Shown here piece by piece: positions 34,082-46,184 of a DNA stretch of 64,000 nt (position 1 is the first letter of the stretch; each line of letters starts with the position of its first letter). The notes under the pieces are model-generated. The model did not search any database. It was not told the origin of the DNA and worked only from the letters and a program-made list of their open reading frames with translations. The position numbers and the translations under genes were made by a program. Source of the DNA: Muricea muricata (lineage: Eukaryota > Cnidaria > Anthozoa > Malacalcyonacea > Plexauridae); NCBI GenBank assembly GCA_963855995.1, contig OY979717.1, forward strand, positions 65,667,855 to 65,731,854, in the 5' to 3' direction.

Positions 34082-34610
34082 ACAGTAAAGATAAGGGAGT
34101 TTTAACCACATATTTCAAACCGCAAGATATATCGCTGAGCGAGAATAGATTAACATTTCTGACCGACAGCTGTTGGGACATGTGAACATCTATTATTATC
34201 ACTCATATTCGTGGCGTGTTCGACAAATATGCTATGTTATATACACATACTAAGATGCTGGCTAGACATACTATGGCATTATGTAAAAAGGACTTCGTTT
34301 CGGCCAGAAAAGTTTAAGCTTTTTGTATATATAGTTTGTGGACTTTGTGTAAATATTGTAAGAAGCTAGTCCAGCGACAAGGAAGCGATGCGGCAGACGA
34401 GATCGAGTTCGAACAATATAGATTATAGGCTTGCATGACGATGGCAAACGATGTAATTACCAATTCAATATATACGACAAATATACAAAACCCTATTACA
34501 GACTTTGAAGAAAGGACAAAAAGCTTGGGTAGTTTGTAATAAAAATTATGTAAATATGTAATACATGGCGTGACAATTAAGAGTAAGGGTAGGGTTGCCC
34601 AATATAATCC

Positions 34611-34846
34611 AATTCTTGGGTTTCACTAGGGCATTTTGCAGTAAATATGAGTGGAGGTCAACCCAAAATATATTGATGATTATACTGTACTGGAGTGAAC
34701 AAATCTCACGAAATTGCACATATTTGCTGCCAAACACAAGGTCAACGCATACAGTGAAAAATTATTTCCCTCCAATGACTGTGTATCGATTTGGAGTTGA
34801 CCCCCAGGGAAAATTATGACGTCACGTGAAACCCAAGAATATAAAG
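34611..34846. mobile_element. Miniature element with TTCTTGGGTTTCAC ends
   Basis: TTCTTGGGTTTCAC at the left and GTGAAACCCAAGAA at the right are exact inverse copies about 235 bp apart. No ORF; superfamily unknown. Confidence 0.55.
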
Positions 34847-35262
34847 TATTAATTTACAAGATCAAGCCTATATGTTTTACATATGTCTATTGAACGCTTT
34901 GTTCCCGGTGAAAATGTCTAGCAACAGATATCGGATCCTGCGCTGTTTTATTGCTAAAAATTCTAGTTAGATGGTCAACATCAACACTAGGGTCGGGAAG
35001 ATCCCCGTCTGGACATATTTTCAATTTCGGTAGAGCAGTTTGAAATCACACAAAAACATAAAATTGAAATGTCCTATTTTGGCCTGTTGCAAAATGTAGT
35101 ATAAATACTATGACACAACGTGGAAATATCGTGGGCGCCTTCACAGATAGATAATTCAACCCTGAGTGCATAAAATGATTAAAAACCTGTGATTAAAAAC
35201 TATAAAGTCTAATTAAAATACATTCAAATTTACGCCAAGCAGGCGAAAGCATTGATCTGTCA

Positions 35263-35553
35263 GGCGCGGTCTAGGATATTCAAAGGGGGGGTGGCTGAAG
35301 AAAATTTTTTAGAAAAGCACGGCAAACAAACTATAGCGCACAAACTGTTGATCACGACTTTATATATATTTAAATATTCAGGGTAAGTAAAAAAAACTCA
35401 TGCCCTTTCAATTTCATTACGCTGCCACGATATAGATATATATGTGAATTGGCCAGAAATTGGGCATGTTTTAGTAGAGGCTAGCACAGTCATGTGTGTG
35501 TGTGTGGGGGGGGGGGGGGCTAGACACCCTATCTCCCCTCTAGATCCGCTCCT
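35263..35553. mobile_element. hAT-like miniature element (CAGG-GCGG-TCTAG ends)
   Basis: CAGGCGCGGTCTAGGA at the left and TCTAGATCCGCTCCTG at the right are imperfect inverse copies of the widespread hAT end CAGGGGCGGATCTAG. TCTGT flanks both sides, short of the full 8 bp. A GT/G-rich tract lies at about 35492-35520. Confidence 0.55.
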
Positions 35554-35556
35554 GTC

Positions 35557-35838
35557 TGTACTGGATCACGCATGCAGTTGCATCATTCGAAGCCAACGGG
35601 AATGACGAATTTGGTCACCAAGATGGCGGACAATCAGCATTTCCAACATGTAAATAAACATGTCTTGGTACACCAGGACCAGTGCTCTTTGCGGGTGTAA
35701 CATGTTATAATTTACGGAAACTGAAAACACTGCTTAAAAGATTACTCTCAAACCCGCAAAGAGCACTGGATCTGGAGTACCAAGATGGCGCGGCGATGGC
35801 TTCAGTTTTGAAACTGGTTTTGAATGCGTGATCCAGTA
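35557..35838. repeat. Fold-back repeat
   Basis: TACTGGATCACGCAT (35559) is inverted as ATGCGTGATCCAGTA (35826). Inside, CCAGTGCTCTTTGCGGGT is inverted as ACCCGCAAAGAGCACTGG. No ORF of note. Confidence 0.65.
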
Positions 35839-36490
35839 TTATATAGATCAATAGGCGAAAGTTGAGCGTATGCAAACTCGTACCAGTACCTCTGGTAATG
35901 ATAATCGGCATAGTCTCTGTGAGTAGATGAGATTGCAAGTTAATCATCAAGCTAGCCACTTTCTTTAATTAACACTAATATTCTTTTCGTTGATCTTTTA
36001 AATGATACTGATGTTAGGTATAGCTGGCTAGCTGACTAACCGGCTAACTGCCGACGTATTGTTGGTAATTATTGGATAAACAAAAGTTTTACTCATGATT
36101 GATGTCCATCAATAGAAACCAAGCCTTATATAAGAAAAACCCCATTGTCCGGGATTCAAAAATCAAAATATTAATCATGACAAATGCTGTTAGATAACAC
36201 TGTATCTAATACACGATGTAGTATCTGCTAAGTACGTATATAAATACTGCAAATTTGGTACTTCTACCTGCCCCTTACTTAATTTTATTCACAAAAATAC
36301 ATAGATGTTTAACAATGTTAAACGCTAAACTATTTTAAATATCAGTGCTCAATAGCTTAAGATACTCATTAAACAAAATTTAAAGGCATTTACTCGTTCA
36401 TTGAATGTATATATTTATATATCAACAATTTGAACCACTTGATGCCAAACTTGGAAGAAAAGGAATTTCTTGCATGAAAATCTAAAATTT

Positions 36491-36769
36491 TTACCAAGGA
36501 CTTAAGAACCATACCGCTGGAACTATTATTGCCAAAGTAATATCTTTAGTGAAGATAGCAAGCAAGATAACAAACACATTTAGAGCAACAATTATGCTAG
36601 TTGCTCTTTGTCGGTGTTTCTCCTTGTTCGGATCAATCATTTGATAGATAGCTGCATCCATTTTGTCAATTTTACTCAGTTTGTGTTTTTTCCCTCCAAA
36701 TTTTGACGGCCTCCCCGCTCCAGCTGCTGTTCCATACGTCTGAGATAATTTATCTATAGAATCCAGCAT
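36491..36769 (-). CDS. Small membrane protein, 92 aa, unknown
   Basis: A single-exon frame starts with ATG at 36769. Residues 1-54 are polar and lysine-rich (SKFGGKKHKLSKIDKMDAA). Two hydrophobic segments follow (about 56-74, TSIIVALNVFVILLAIF; about 78-90, TLAIIVPAVWFL), and the protein ends SPW. It resembles the 78-residue protein at 33845-34081 in its C-terminal half, and the two genes converge. The fold suggests a membrane hairpin with a cytosolic basic N-terminus. Function unknown. Confidence 0.55.
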   Translation of the reverse strand: MLDSIDKLSQTYGTAAGAGRPSKFGGKKHKLSKIDKMDAAIYQMIDPNKEKHRQRATSIIVALNVFVILLAIFTKDITLAIIVPAVWFLSPW

Positions 36770-38103
36770 ATTATGTCACAAATGTACTCTTAACTACACA
36801 CAGAAACGAACACTGTTCGCGAAGATTATCCAAAGATTATTTATTACGCGACTATATTCACAGAAAAGAGGAAACGACTCTTCTAAGTAAGTTCGCACTG
36901 ATCACAAAATGTACGCGAAAATAAGCTTTCACATGCAGCAAACGCAGCAACAAGTTACAGCCATGATATTCAACTCCGAGTTTCTTTTTAGCAGTGTAAA
37001 ATTCAGCTGCCTTCTATTATGGATCCAAATTGACTTTGCATCTTCTTAATCATTAATGAGCTCATAAAAAACTACTTGGTTTACTTTGTTTTTATCAAAA
37101 TAAGAAATCATCTAAAACATTGAACACACACTTTAAAATAAAAAGCAAAGTTAATCAATGCATGAATACGAATAACGTAGCAGAAAAGAATTTAGACAAA
37201 ATATACAAATTTTTCTTTCATTTTTAATTCATTTGATTTTCTCACTTATGCCTCACGCTTTCCTGCTGATCACCTGACCTTGAGTAAAAGGCCAAGAACT
37301 ATCTACTAAAAGAAATCCGTTTTCGTAGCTGTCTTATATCTTCTACTTTCCTTTGCCAGACTTGATAGTTCCATATGATCTCATCTGTATAGCTGAGGGT
37401 CTTCTTGGGGAGAGAGCAGGGGGAGAGGGGTTGCGAGTTCCCGCGTGCTTCCTTGTAAAACTTAACCATGTTCCTTGTATTTTTGTTACCTTTCTCTTTT
37501 TGCTTTGTTCTCGTATTTCCATTGTAAAATTTACAGTGTTTCCTTGTACCCCCCCCCCCCCCCTCCCCCCCATGAAAAGAAAACCTCTGGAGACTCTCGT
37601 AGTCAACAAGATTGCTTTATAATCTACTTTAAATAATAAATTTTTGGTAAGCCATGATTGATCTTGACTTAGTTTTAAAAATGGAAAAAAGCAGCAAACC
37701 CCCAAATGGACAGCATTTTGAAAATATTGTATATTTGTCAGTATATATTGTTTTCTACTTTATCAAAACATTCAAGGTGTATAAAAAAAGTAGACAAGTT
37801 TATAAGCGCTCTGTGTTTCGCGAAGCGCCTCAATGTACGATGTTTTTTTATTAAAATAGATTGTTTTGGTACTTATGATCTAAAAATACCCCACGAAAAT
37901 CAGAAATTTAGGGACCGTTCATTATTTATTAGGGAGGGGGGGATGGGTTATTTTTAAATTTTTTACTTTTTTTTCCTCTCTTACCCACTAATGATCATCC
38001 CAAAAACTTCAGGTCCCCGCTTTAGATAGCAACAAATTTTCGAGACCCCCCCTCGAGAAATAATTATGAAATTTTAAATAAACAGTACCTTAAATGGTTT
38101 GTT

Positions 38104-41100
38104 CTAATTATATTTTAAAAATGCATTTCTCCAAGACGCCGCAACTCTGCCGCTTCGAGTTGTCGTTAGAAGCATTTCACCATAGGACGATGAGAAATCT
38201 CCTCCTGAGCTTTGTACTTCTACTTCATCTTCCGTGGTTTCTATTTCTCCTCTCACCACCTCTTCTCCAGAACTCTCACTACTGCTACTCTCTGTGTCGG
38301 GCTTTGCAGTTTGTCCTTGTTTTGAAGTGACCAAAGGCAGTGTTTCTACACTTCGGGAAACGTGACAGATGATACGTTTTACTTTATCTGACTTTCTGCC
38401 TGTTTTTGGAAGCTTGTGGTAGTTGAGGTATTTGTCTAATTCTAATACTTTCAGTTTCTTTAGGTTACCATCAATAACAAGTTGTTGCCAGTCATATTTA
38501 TCATACGGCTTCTCATGCTTTTCTTGTTGATTTACTTTACGTTGGTTGTTACGAATGTGCTCTCTTCTTTCAATGTCAACAAGGTGTTCGATGGCTTTTT
38601 TATTAGATCTTCTTCAACAGCATAGTTTGATGCAAAATCCTCAATAGCTTCATTGTTTTCCATGTTAAGGCTTCCTTCCTTATATAAACGAGCAATCTGG
38701 ACACGAGGCTGGTAGTCATCGGCAGGTCTTGGTTTACCTTGTAGGTCTGTGAGCGGGGTTTTCCAAACTGGTAGATAGTTCGGTAAATTTGAATTGTCTG
38801 GAATTGGCTGAGGTATCCTGGAAATTGCAGGTCCAGTCCAAGAATGAGATGAGCGGTAGTCACACAGAATCCCGTCAAGGTGCTCCAAGCAACCTTGCTT
38901 CACATATTCTGTGAACAATTCCCCACGTCTGTTGTGACTTTTCTGAAACATGCAAATTTTTTGTATGTAAGCTGAACCTGGAACATTGTTTCTCGAAGCA
39001 TCAGAGTTACATTTGTGGTAAGACGCTAGGTTTTCTTCATTAAAGAAAAATAAACTGTCGATTTTCTGTGAAGTGTATGCTGTGATGTACTCCGATAAGA
39101 CTGGTGCATCGTCTACTCTCTTTTGAACTTCATGTACAACACTCCAAGCGTTTCTCTCCATTCTTGCATATTCATATTCTTCGTATTCTTGTAAAGAAAA
39201 ATTACCAATTTCTTCAGAAGTCATGCCTTGAAATCTTTTCTCATGTCCCCATTCAATTGTACTGCCATCTACAACAGCGTCCCCGATCGCGCTGTTCGTT
39301 CTTTCCGCCTCATTCTGTCCACTGTCATCCCTCGATCGATGACATCTTTCATGTAAATCTAAGCTAAAAAGTCGGGCAAGCTCTGCATCGCGGAAATTCA
39401 CAGCTAAATTTGATACCCCAACCCCTGGGCCTGCATCTGTAAGTTTCACCCATCTGGGCTTCACAGGTGGCAGCTTTAGCTCTCTCATAGTAACCTGGAT
39501 TTGTTTGCTTGATTTCAGTATACAATTCTTGATCTCAATAAGATCGTTTGTTGAACTCTCAGCAGAACCCTCTAAAAAATCCATGATTACTTGCAGTTGA
39601 TCAAGCAATGTACCAAGCTGTGGCAAGATACGGCTTTTAAATATAGCCATTTCACTTTCTTTTATAGCTTCTGAAGAAGTTTCAAATTCATCACGAGCAT
39701 TTGATAAGTGCTCCCAACAATGAGTTGCGCGTCGTTTTTCGTACTGGTTGTGAGGGCATCCAGGGTGTGAGGTAACATTTGCAAGATCGCCTTTTTCTGA
39801 CATGTCACAATATTGATAAATGTAATCATTAAACTGTGCACACAACTTTCGGAATTCTTTAGAATAGGTTGTTGATACCATACATTTGGCTTCGAAAACA
39901 GGATGATTATGACGAAGCATGACGGTCTCACTAGCCCATACAGAACCAGTACTCGGAACAAAAGCTTTTGGTCTTATGATAACAAAGTGATTGTCTTCCT
40001 TGTTTGTCAACACTGGTTCCTCATTCTCCATTTGTACTTCCTTCGTGAATATTCTATGTGCAGCTGGGGTGACGTAGACCAACTTTTCCGGCCGGTCATA
40101 CTTTGGTAGTTTTTTTGCTTTCTCTGCATCAGTGAGGGTAATGATTCTCTCATTTCGTGTCTTTGACAAGCCCTCGGACGTGCCTGGTCTTATGTAATTC
40201 TTATCATCGGCACTGTACAAAATTGCCAGGTCATCTGTTGCATAATGTTCATTTGAATCAGTGAAGTACTGCATTCTACTTTCATTTGTCTGGTCGTCAT
40301 TAGCTACTTCTTTGGAAGGACTCTTCGCAAATAAGGCATACTTTAAGTTTTTTACATGGCCGCGTTGATATTTTGTGTTTTCATTATCTCGGTCCTCTGC
40401 TTTAGGTGGCTTTTTAAAGCAGAATAACCCTTTCCCTTTGTGTTTTTTAGCCTGGATTGACCTCTTATTCTTCGGTCTACTTCTGTTGTATACAGTAGTA
40501 TATGACTTTACAAGCTTTCGCCCTCTTCTTTTCAAATTATAATTAACAATGTTGAGGCAATCTCTGGATTTCACTCTGCGATTTGTGTACATCACTGCGT
40601 CTTTCCGTCTGCCATGATATGTGGCCTTGTCCTCTATAGCCTTTGCCAGAAATTCTTCATCTTCACTGTCAAGTAGGCATGGTCTTCCCTGGTTTGAAAG
40701 TGCTCTTCTCTTTACTCTTCTTTCTTCGAAAAGTTCTTGGGCTTTCCTTTTAACTCTCTGCTTCCACTTCTGATCATTCTTGTTTGAGAGTAATGCTTCA
40801 AAAGAAGCTATTGTATTTTTAGTTTTGCATATGTTGTCCTGGATTTTATCTAGACCACTTCTCCAGGTTTTAGATTTTTTTGTATAAAGAGATTGCAGAA
40901 CTTCCAATTTCTGTTGTGCATTCTTAAGCTTTTCTTCAAGATGCGAGTGCTCCAGATCTTCAGCAGCAGTTATAGTGTTTTTCCAATCCTCTGTTGTTTG
41001 AATAATTCTATCTGTTGCTCGTTTAATTTCATCTGATTTTATTCCAAGATGATCCAGTTCAGAACGGGATCTTAAAAGATGGGGAGAGAAACTAGAATGG

Positions 41101-41920
41101 TGATGGTTGCATTAACTTATTGTCATTACTGTACATCATTAACATGCTATGAAAAATATTATGCACATCTTATATTCAACAAATCATTAAAATTTTAAAA
41201 GGTACAAAGCTAATATAGCATAAAATTTGTAAAAATAACTGTTTCTTTGACAGTTCGTGTGGTGATAATACATTAAAATCACCTGTTAACACCAAGGAGA
41301 ACACATGCAACCTTTTTATCCCATTCTGAATCCATTGTTGATAAAATGGAATGCACAGTTTCTGAATTTAAGTCAAATCTGTTTTTTTCTTCCTGTTGGT
41401 TGTTCAATTCTTCTAAAATAAAATCAAGTGCTGGTTCCATATTTCCATCAGGTGGTCGTAGAACGATGTAGGATTTGCCTAAACTTGATAAGCGAATAAT
41501 AGAGACAAACAGACCAGTATTTGAGTTAAGCAGAGTTTCGGTAAACTGTATTTTTATATCTTGGGTCGCTGTATTTGGGACATAACCAGTTTGATATCCT
41601 AGATATAGTTCTAATGCATAATCAAATGGTAGAATAGCAGTCGCATATTCCCTACCATCGCGGGCCTGAAACTGTGCAGTAAGCTCGTTGAGGAGTGCCA
41701 AAAGACCACTTATTTTATCTCTTTGCTGTTTAGACTTAGCGATGGCTAGTTTTTGCACAAGTTTCTCACGAAGTTCAGAAGTAGATGACAGAGTTTGCAT
41801 GGATACTGTGATGCACTGACTGACACCAAACTTCACACTTTCTCTTAGACTTGAGCGAGCATCATGCGGCCCAGCTTTCTTCTTGCTAGGTTCTCCACAA
41901 TTATTATTATGTCCAGACAT
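38104..41920 (-). CDS. Large DDE-like transposase candidate with SAP-like tail
   Basis: Exon 1 (41920-41283, starts MSGHNNNCGEPSKKK) and exon 2 (41070 onward) join in frame across a 212-bp GT/AG intron. The zero frame ends at 38532 (1058 residues). A basic region (residues about 320-430) precedes a core with candidate catalytic residues SADDKNYIRPGTS (about 500), KLTDAGPG (about 757) and DDSGQNEAERTNSAIGDA (about 800), a D-D-E order seen in RNase H-like transposases. A -1 frame overlapping at the heptamer A-AAA-AAG (38601-38595) continues 163 codons to 38104, adding a SAP-like segment (LVIDGNLKKLKVLELDKYLN) and an acidic serine-rich tail ending TTTRSGRVAASW. Either programmed -1 frameshifting or a one-base indel explains this. 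I have seen similar unnamed proteins attributed to cnidarian genomes; no family name is claimed. Confidence 0.75.
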
Positions 41921-42076
41921 CTCAGTATGAAATTGAAGGCACTTTCAGTATTATTTTACATCATTCACAAAATGAACAACAAATTCATTAAATGCCACAA
42001 AGCTGACCCAAAGTATTTCTCTATGGCGAGTTTACTGACCTCATTATATGCAGGCGCATCAGATCAAACAACAAAA
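41921..42076. promoter_or_regulatory. Divergent promoter region of the 12-kb transposon
   Basis: These 156 bp separate the start codons of the two divergent genes (minus at 41920, plus at 42077). It is AT-rich, with no clear TATA box. Shared control is inferred from position only. Confidence 0.45.
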
Positions 42077-42247
42077 ATGGCGGATCTTAATGTACTATTC
42101 ATGTTTGAGGAGCAAAATATTGCAACAAAACTGCCCCAAGGGACTTCTTTACCGCTTCTTCGTGAACGCTTTTGTCAACTTTTTGGCCATGAATGTGGTG
42201 CTTTGCAGATATATGATAAAGATTGGAGCGAATGGGTCAATATACCG
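42077..42247 (+). CDS. 5' exon of the transposon accessory gene
   Basis: The ATG at 42077 (context AACAAAAATGGCGGA) opens a frame reading MADLNVLFMFEEQNIATKLP, then LLRERFCQLFGHECGALQIY and DKDWSEWVNIP. The pattern of a short beta-rich domain ending in YDKDW-EWV resembles PB1/ubiquitin-like N-termini; this is a weak structural guess. At 42248 the sequence becomes CAGGGGCGGATCTAGG, a hAT-like terminal repeat, so the exon end or its splice donor has probably been disrupted. The natural continuation is likely the frame at 48451-49611, where the phase suggests NIP followed by EDFTL. Confidence 0.5.
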
Positions 42248-42440
42248 CAGGGGCGGATCTAGGATTTTCGAAAGGGTAGTCAAATAAAAAATGTAGGGCG
42301 TGGCCAAAGGTGTGACTATGGGCGTGGCCAGCAACCACAAATTTATGATTTGGTTGAAAAACTTCCCCAGGCCCCAAAAATGCCCTCATGACAAAATAAA
42401 ATATGAATATCACCTCCAGTATGCTCAGCATTTTCCCTTG
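42248..42440. mobile_element. hAT-like terminal fragment
   Basis: CAGGGGCGGATCTAGG at 42248 is the common hAT terminal sequence, followed by GGGCGTGGCC repeats at about 42297 and 42320. No matching right end was found downstream, so it is a one-ended fragment. Confidence 0.5.
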
Positions 42441-43576
42441 GTTCAACAAATTGATTGAACAACAATTTGTTTCTAAATTTTAACAGAGTCTGGATAATAA
42501 TAAGTACAAATATTTCTATGCAATACAGTAGAAAGACCAAGAATACACAGAAATAAAGACCACTTCTTATCAGTAATATTTAAAAAAGCTTCAAGTCCAA
42601 CCAAGTCATTTTTAGCTATCCCTGTATCTAAGCACTCAACTGAAACAGACAAAGGTAACAGTCACAGGTTATTGATACTTTTTTGGAAGTGCTTACCATG
42701 CTCTTTTATAAGAGAGAAAAAAACAAGGAGGATTGCAATAATACCCGGCCTTAAGAAAAAGTTCAGTAGATTTTAAAATCCGAAGGGTTTTCACTTTTCA
42801 CTAAACTATTGTCACCTACCATTACCAAGGGCACAGAACTGTACAAGCAATTACCAGACCTTAGACACACAATTAATGTTTGGTGAATCATGGTTTGTTA
42901 AATTTAGCTGTCTTAGCACTAACAATAATCACATATTCACATCATCGCATTACATAATTGGTGGAACAGTTACTTGAGTTCTTAATCTAATAATATTTGT
43001 TAGTTATCATGACTGAATTTATGGAACACATGTGGTCTGTGGTCGATAAAACTCTATTTAAATTATAAAGTCGATTATAAACTGATAAACGTATTGAATA
43101 TTCACAGCAATTTTTTATTGTCAATTAAAATAACTCCTAATAATGCATTTGACTCAATGTTTCAACAACAAACATTACATATCATGAAGCTATAGAACAC
43201 ATAACCTTCGACCTTTGCACCGACCACGCGAACGTGTGCTAATTTGAACTGACATATTAAATATTCATAACAAATAAAGGATAGAGCTACGCATTAAACA
43301 AGGTGTCTTGCCTTATTGCTGTACACTTCTTGCCCTGCCTCCTTGCAAAAGATAGGATGATGGTTTCAGCACTAAAATTTCAAGCCAGAGAACATCCAGT
43401 GTCGTTAAGAGCGTCTAGCAGTTTATCAGCCGACTTGGCTTTCAGGTTGTCGAGTCTTCAAAAGCGCGTCATTCGCCTTTCGAACGAACTCATCGTCATT
43501 CGAGTCAAACGCAGCTTTAACTCCCTCGAAGTCGCATTCACTTATTTTAAAACACTGTCGAGTGTAAACTTACAAC
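42441..43576. other. Interior of the 12-kb transposon, no gene seen
   Basis: An ORF at 43303-43650 is composition-driven and overlaps the left end of the nested P-type element. No domain recognised. Confidence 0.4.
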
Positions 43577-43812
43577 CACTGAGCTATACTATATATCTGG
43601 AGATCGCATTCCCGTCCAAAAAGTGTAATCGAAAACATGGCGGATTGTGACGTAAAACGCGTCACTGTTCCCTATTTTTTTCGGATGATCGCTGACCAGA
43701 AAAGCAGTCCAAAGCTTTCCTCCCCCCCTGTTCCCCCTGGATCATTGCCTAAACTTTCAATGCAATTTTCCCTATTGAAATTTTGTAAACTGCGACTCAC
43801 TTTGTTTAAAAC

Positions 43813-44571
43813 ATGCCTCGTCCTTGTTCCTTTTTTTGGTGCAAGAACTCTCGAAAGAGAAAAGGAATATCTTTTCACCGGTAAGTTTTCCTCAATATTT
43901 AACCTGTGCTATAGTTATACGCATTTCTTTTATACGCGAAATGTTCGTCACTCAGTTGTTTTGCATCTCGCCATGTTTTGACGAGATCAAAACTTTTGCT
44001 GTATTTTTTCAGCTGAATATGTGGTAAGGCGATGTTTGTTTTTCGTGATTCTATACAAGCTTGTTTTTGCTTTTAAGTTTGAAATTATTAGGAACAGGCC
44101 TGACAAATGCAAGCGAAATTTAGTTCTATAATGCAAAGAACTTACAGCTTTGGCTGACACTTTCAAAAGCTGAGCTGTTTTCGTGAAAGTTTAATAGCTA
44201 ACTGTGGTTTAAGCAGTGATGGTTTAAGTCCTACACTAAGAAGTATAGTTAATGATTTACAGTGCTTCTCAACCGGAAGCCGATTTCATACACACGACGT
44301 CGACATGCTTTATAAAATTTACAGACAATTGTTTTTTGATCTAATTACAGTTTTCCAGGTAAAGTAAAAAGTCCAGAACTGCTCGGGAAATGGGTTCAAC
44401 TCAAGGATTAAACAGCTGTTCACCAGTAGAAATTGTTCCTGTGCAAGACAGCCGAGTTTGTTCGGAGCATTTCAGTGCTGAAATGTTTCACATGCTGTGC
44501 CAACAATATTTGAAAATCTTGAACTTCATAGCGAGCAAGCGACACCAACAATATTTGAAGTGCATTCTCAG
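43813..44571 (+). pseudogene. THAP zinc-finger gene, decayed
   Basis: Exon 1 (43813-43880) encodes MPRPCSFFWCKNSRKRKGIS, giving the two N-terminal zinc ligands (C-x4-C). The donor GTAAGT splits an arginine codon. Exon 2 (from 44351) restores HRFPGKVKSPELLGKWVQL, then shifts frame to DSRVCSEHFSAEMF (C and H ligands) and again to HAVPTIFENLEL, the AVPTI box. It ends at a GTCAGT donor (44572). THAP domains bind the ends or subterminal sites of P-type transposons. Two frameshifts mean the finger cannot be made as one chain from this copy. Confidence 0.8.
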
Positions 44572-45438
44572 GTCAGTACTTTTCACCCAAAAATTATGCG
44601 TATACCAACATAGGCTAGCTTGGAGTTTTTTACATTATTTTGCATTTTTACATGACTGTTTTTATACAAAAAATAATAGAGTTAAATACAATAATGTTCT
44701 TAATGAGAAGTACCTGCCAGGTTAGTTGAGCATATCACTTGTTATGGTTAGTGTATGATTTCTAGCATACCAGCATGCACATAGTGGTAGTACTTTAGCA
44801 ACCATGCATGGTTAAGAAATCTGGGGTGCTGGTTTTTGTTTCTTTATATAATTTATTTTTTCCCTTACACTAACCCAGTCAGTGTTATATATAACAAAAT
44901 GTATATATATATTTATAACAGTGAATTAAAATGGTAAATTTATTGATGTTTTCTAATTCCAGGAAGATATCACAGATGGTTTAATTGGATCCACTGGAAT
45001 GTCATTGGCATATATGTCTAGACCAAGAGAGTATTGAGCTATTGTATTATTTGGAATAGTGAGTCTAAAGCACTATACTATATCAATGGAATCACAGGAA
45101 ATGCTGGTTATTTTACTCAATATATTATATTACTGATTACAGAGATAACTCGCTGGTTAGGTCATGAATTAAAACATAGTGTGCAATGAACAGCGGAATC
45201 AAGGAAAGTTATCAGAACAATTAAGACATATTTTGCTTATTGTATATGCATTACGCATCTAATGCAGTTAATAGTATCAACATTGTCTCAATAATTTGGG
45301 GTTGTGTGTCCAATACTGTCATAATATAGAAAAATTGTGCCAGATAAATGAAGGAAGTTAGCAAGTAGATTTTCCTAATATGTACAATAAATCTGTTTAC
45401 TAGTTGTCGCTGGTACATTAGCTCTGGTATTTCATTAC

Positions 45439-45689
45439 AATTGATGATAATGAAAAGGGTGGAGGATGTATATTTTACCAGAATGCATTAGGAGTATCAA
45501 ATATAAATAATGCTGAAAAAAGGTGACAAGTTGCACAAAGCTAATTGATAGAAATTTTCAGTTGGCATAAGTAAGAAAATAACCTACTATATTCTGTCCA
45601 TTCTTCATTAATTTACTTTTTAAAAGATTTTGAACCGCTATGCATTCTGGTAAAATGTGTAACTGCCATCTTTTTTATTATGGTCAATT
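45439..45689. mobile_element. Small inverted-repeat element, family of 31812-31997
   Basis: The left TATTTTACCAGAATGCAT and right ATGCATTCTGGTAAAATGTG, with outer AATTGATGATAATGAAAAGG and its inverse ending GGTCAATT, match the element at 31812. No ORF. Confidence 0.65.
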
Positions 45690-45787
45690 TGATGTTTATG
45701 CTATATCTAGTGCATAGATAGGCTAAGTTCACCCATAAAATTGAGGTAAGACAAGTTGCCAAAAATGAAAAAAATATATACTGATTA

Positions 45788-46048
45788 GGAACTGGTCATA
45801 AAGTATGGGGGGGGGGGTGGGGGGTGAACTATAAGAATTTAATTATTTAAAGGCTAAAGTTTGTGTGCCCCACCTGTGATTTTTGTACAAATATACATGA
45901 CCCATCCCCTATTTGGCACTGGAAATTATAATGACACCCCCCCCAGTATATCCTTAAAATTTTCATGTCCCACCTCTATTTGCAACTTAAAAAAGTCATG
46001 ACCCACCCCTCAATTTCTACAGCCCCCACATACTGTATGACCAGTCCC
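45788..46048. mobile_element. 261-bp miniature relative of the 12-kb transposon
   Basis: The ends GGAACTGGTCATAAAGTATG and CATACTGTATGACCAGTCCC are inverted. TTA lies on both sides (45785-45787 and 46049-46051). The GGGAC-TGGTCAT pattern and TTA flank parallel the GGGACCGTTCAT ends of the 12-kb element, and both carry G/C tracts next to the termini. Confidence 0.7.
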
Positions 46049-46184
46049 TTACATTTTAGTTTATAGAATAATTCATTAAAAGAAATGTTATTATTTATTA
46101 AACAATTAAAACAAATACATTACAATATTCAACATTAAATTATTATTAAAGTTGTATATACACTCATTAAAAATTTTTTTAAAA

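Noticed and set aside
41864-42076. N-terminal extension of the plus-strand ORF overlapping the transposase start
   Set aside because: It is antisense to the transposase start. The ATG at 42077 begins the part with protein-like composition.
44940-45040. Splice-like exon after CCAG at 44961
   Set aside because: It is a single short open stretch in the P-type element without a recognisable continuation of the THAP protein.
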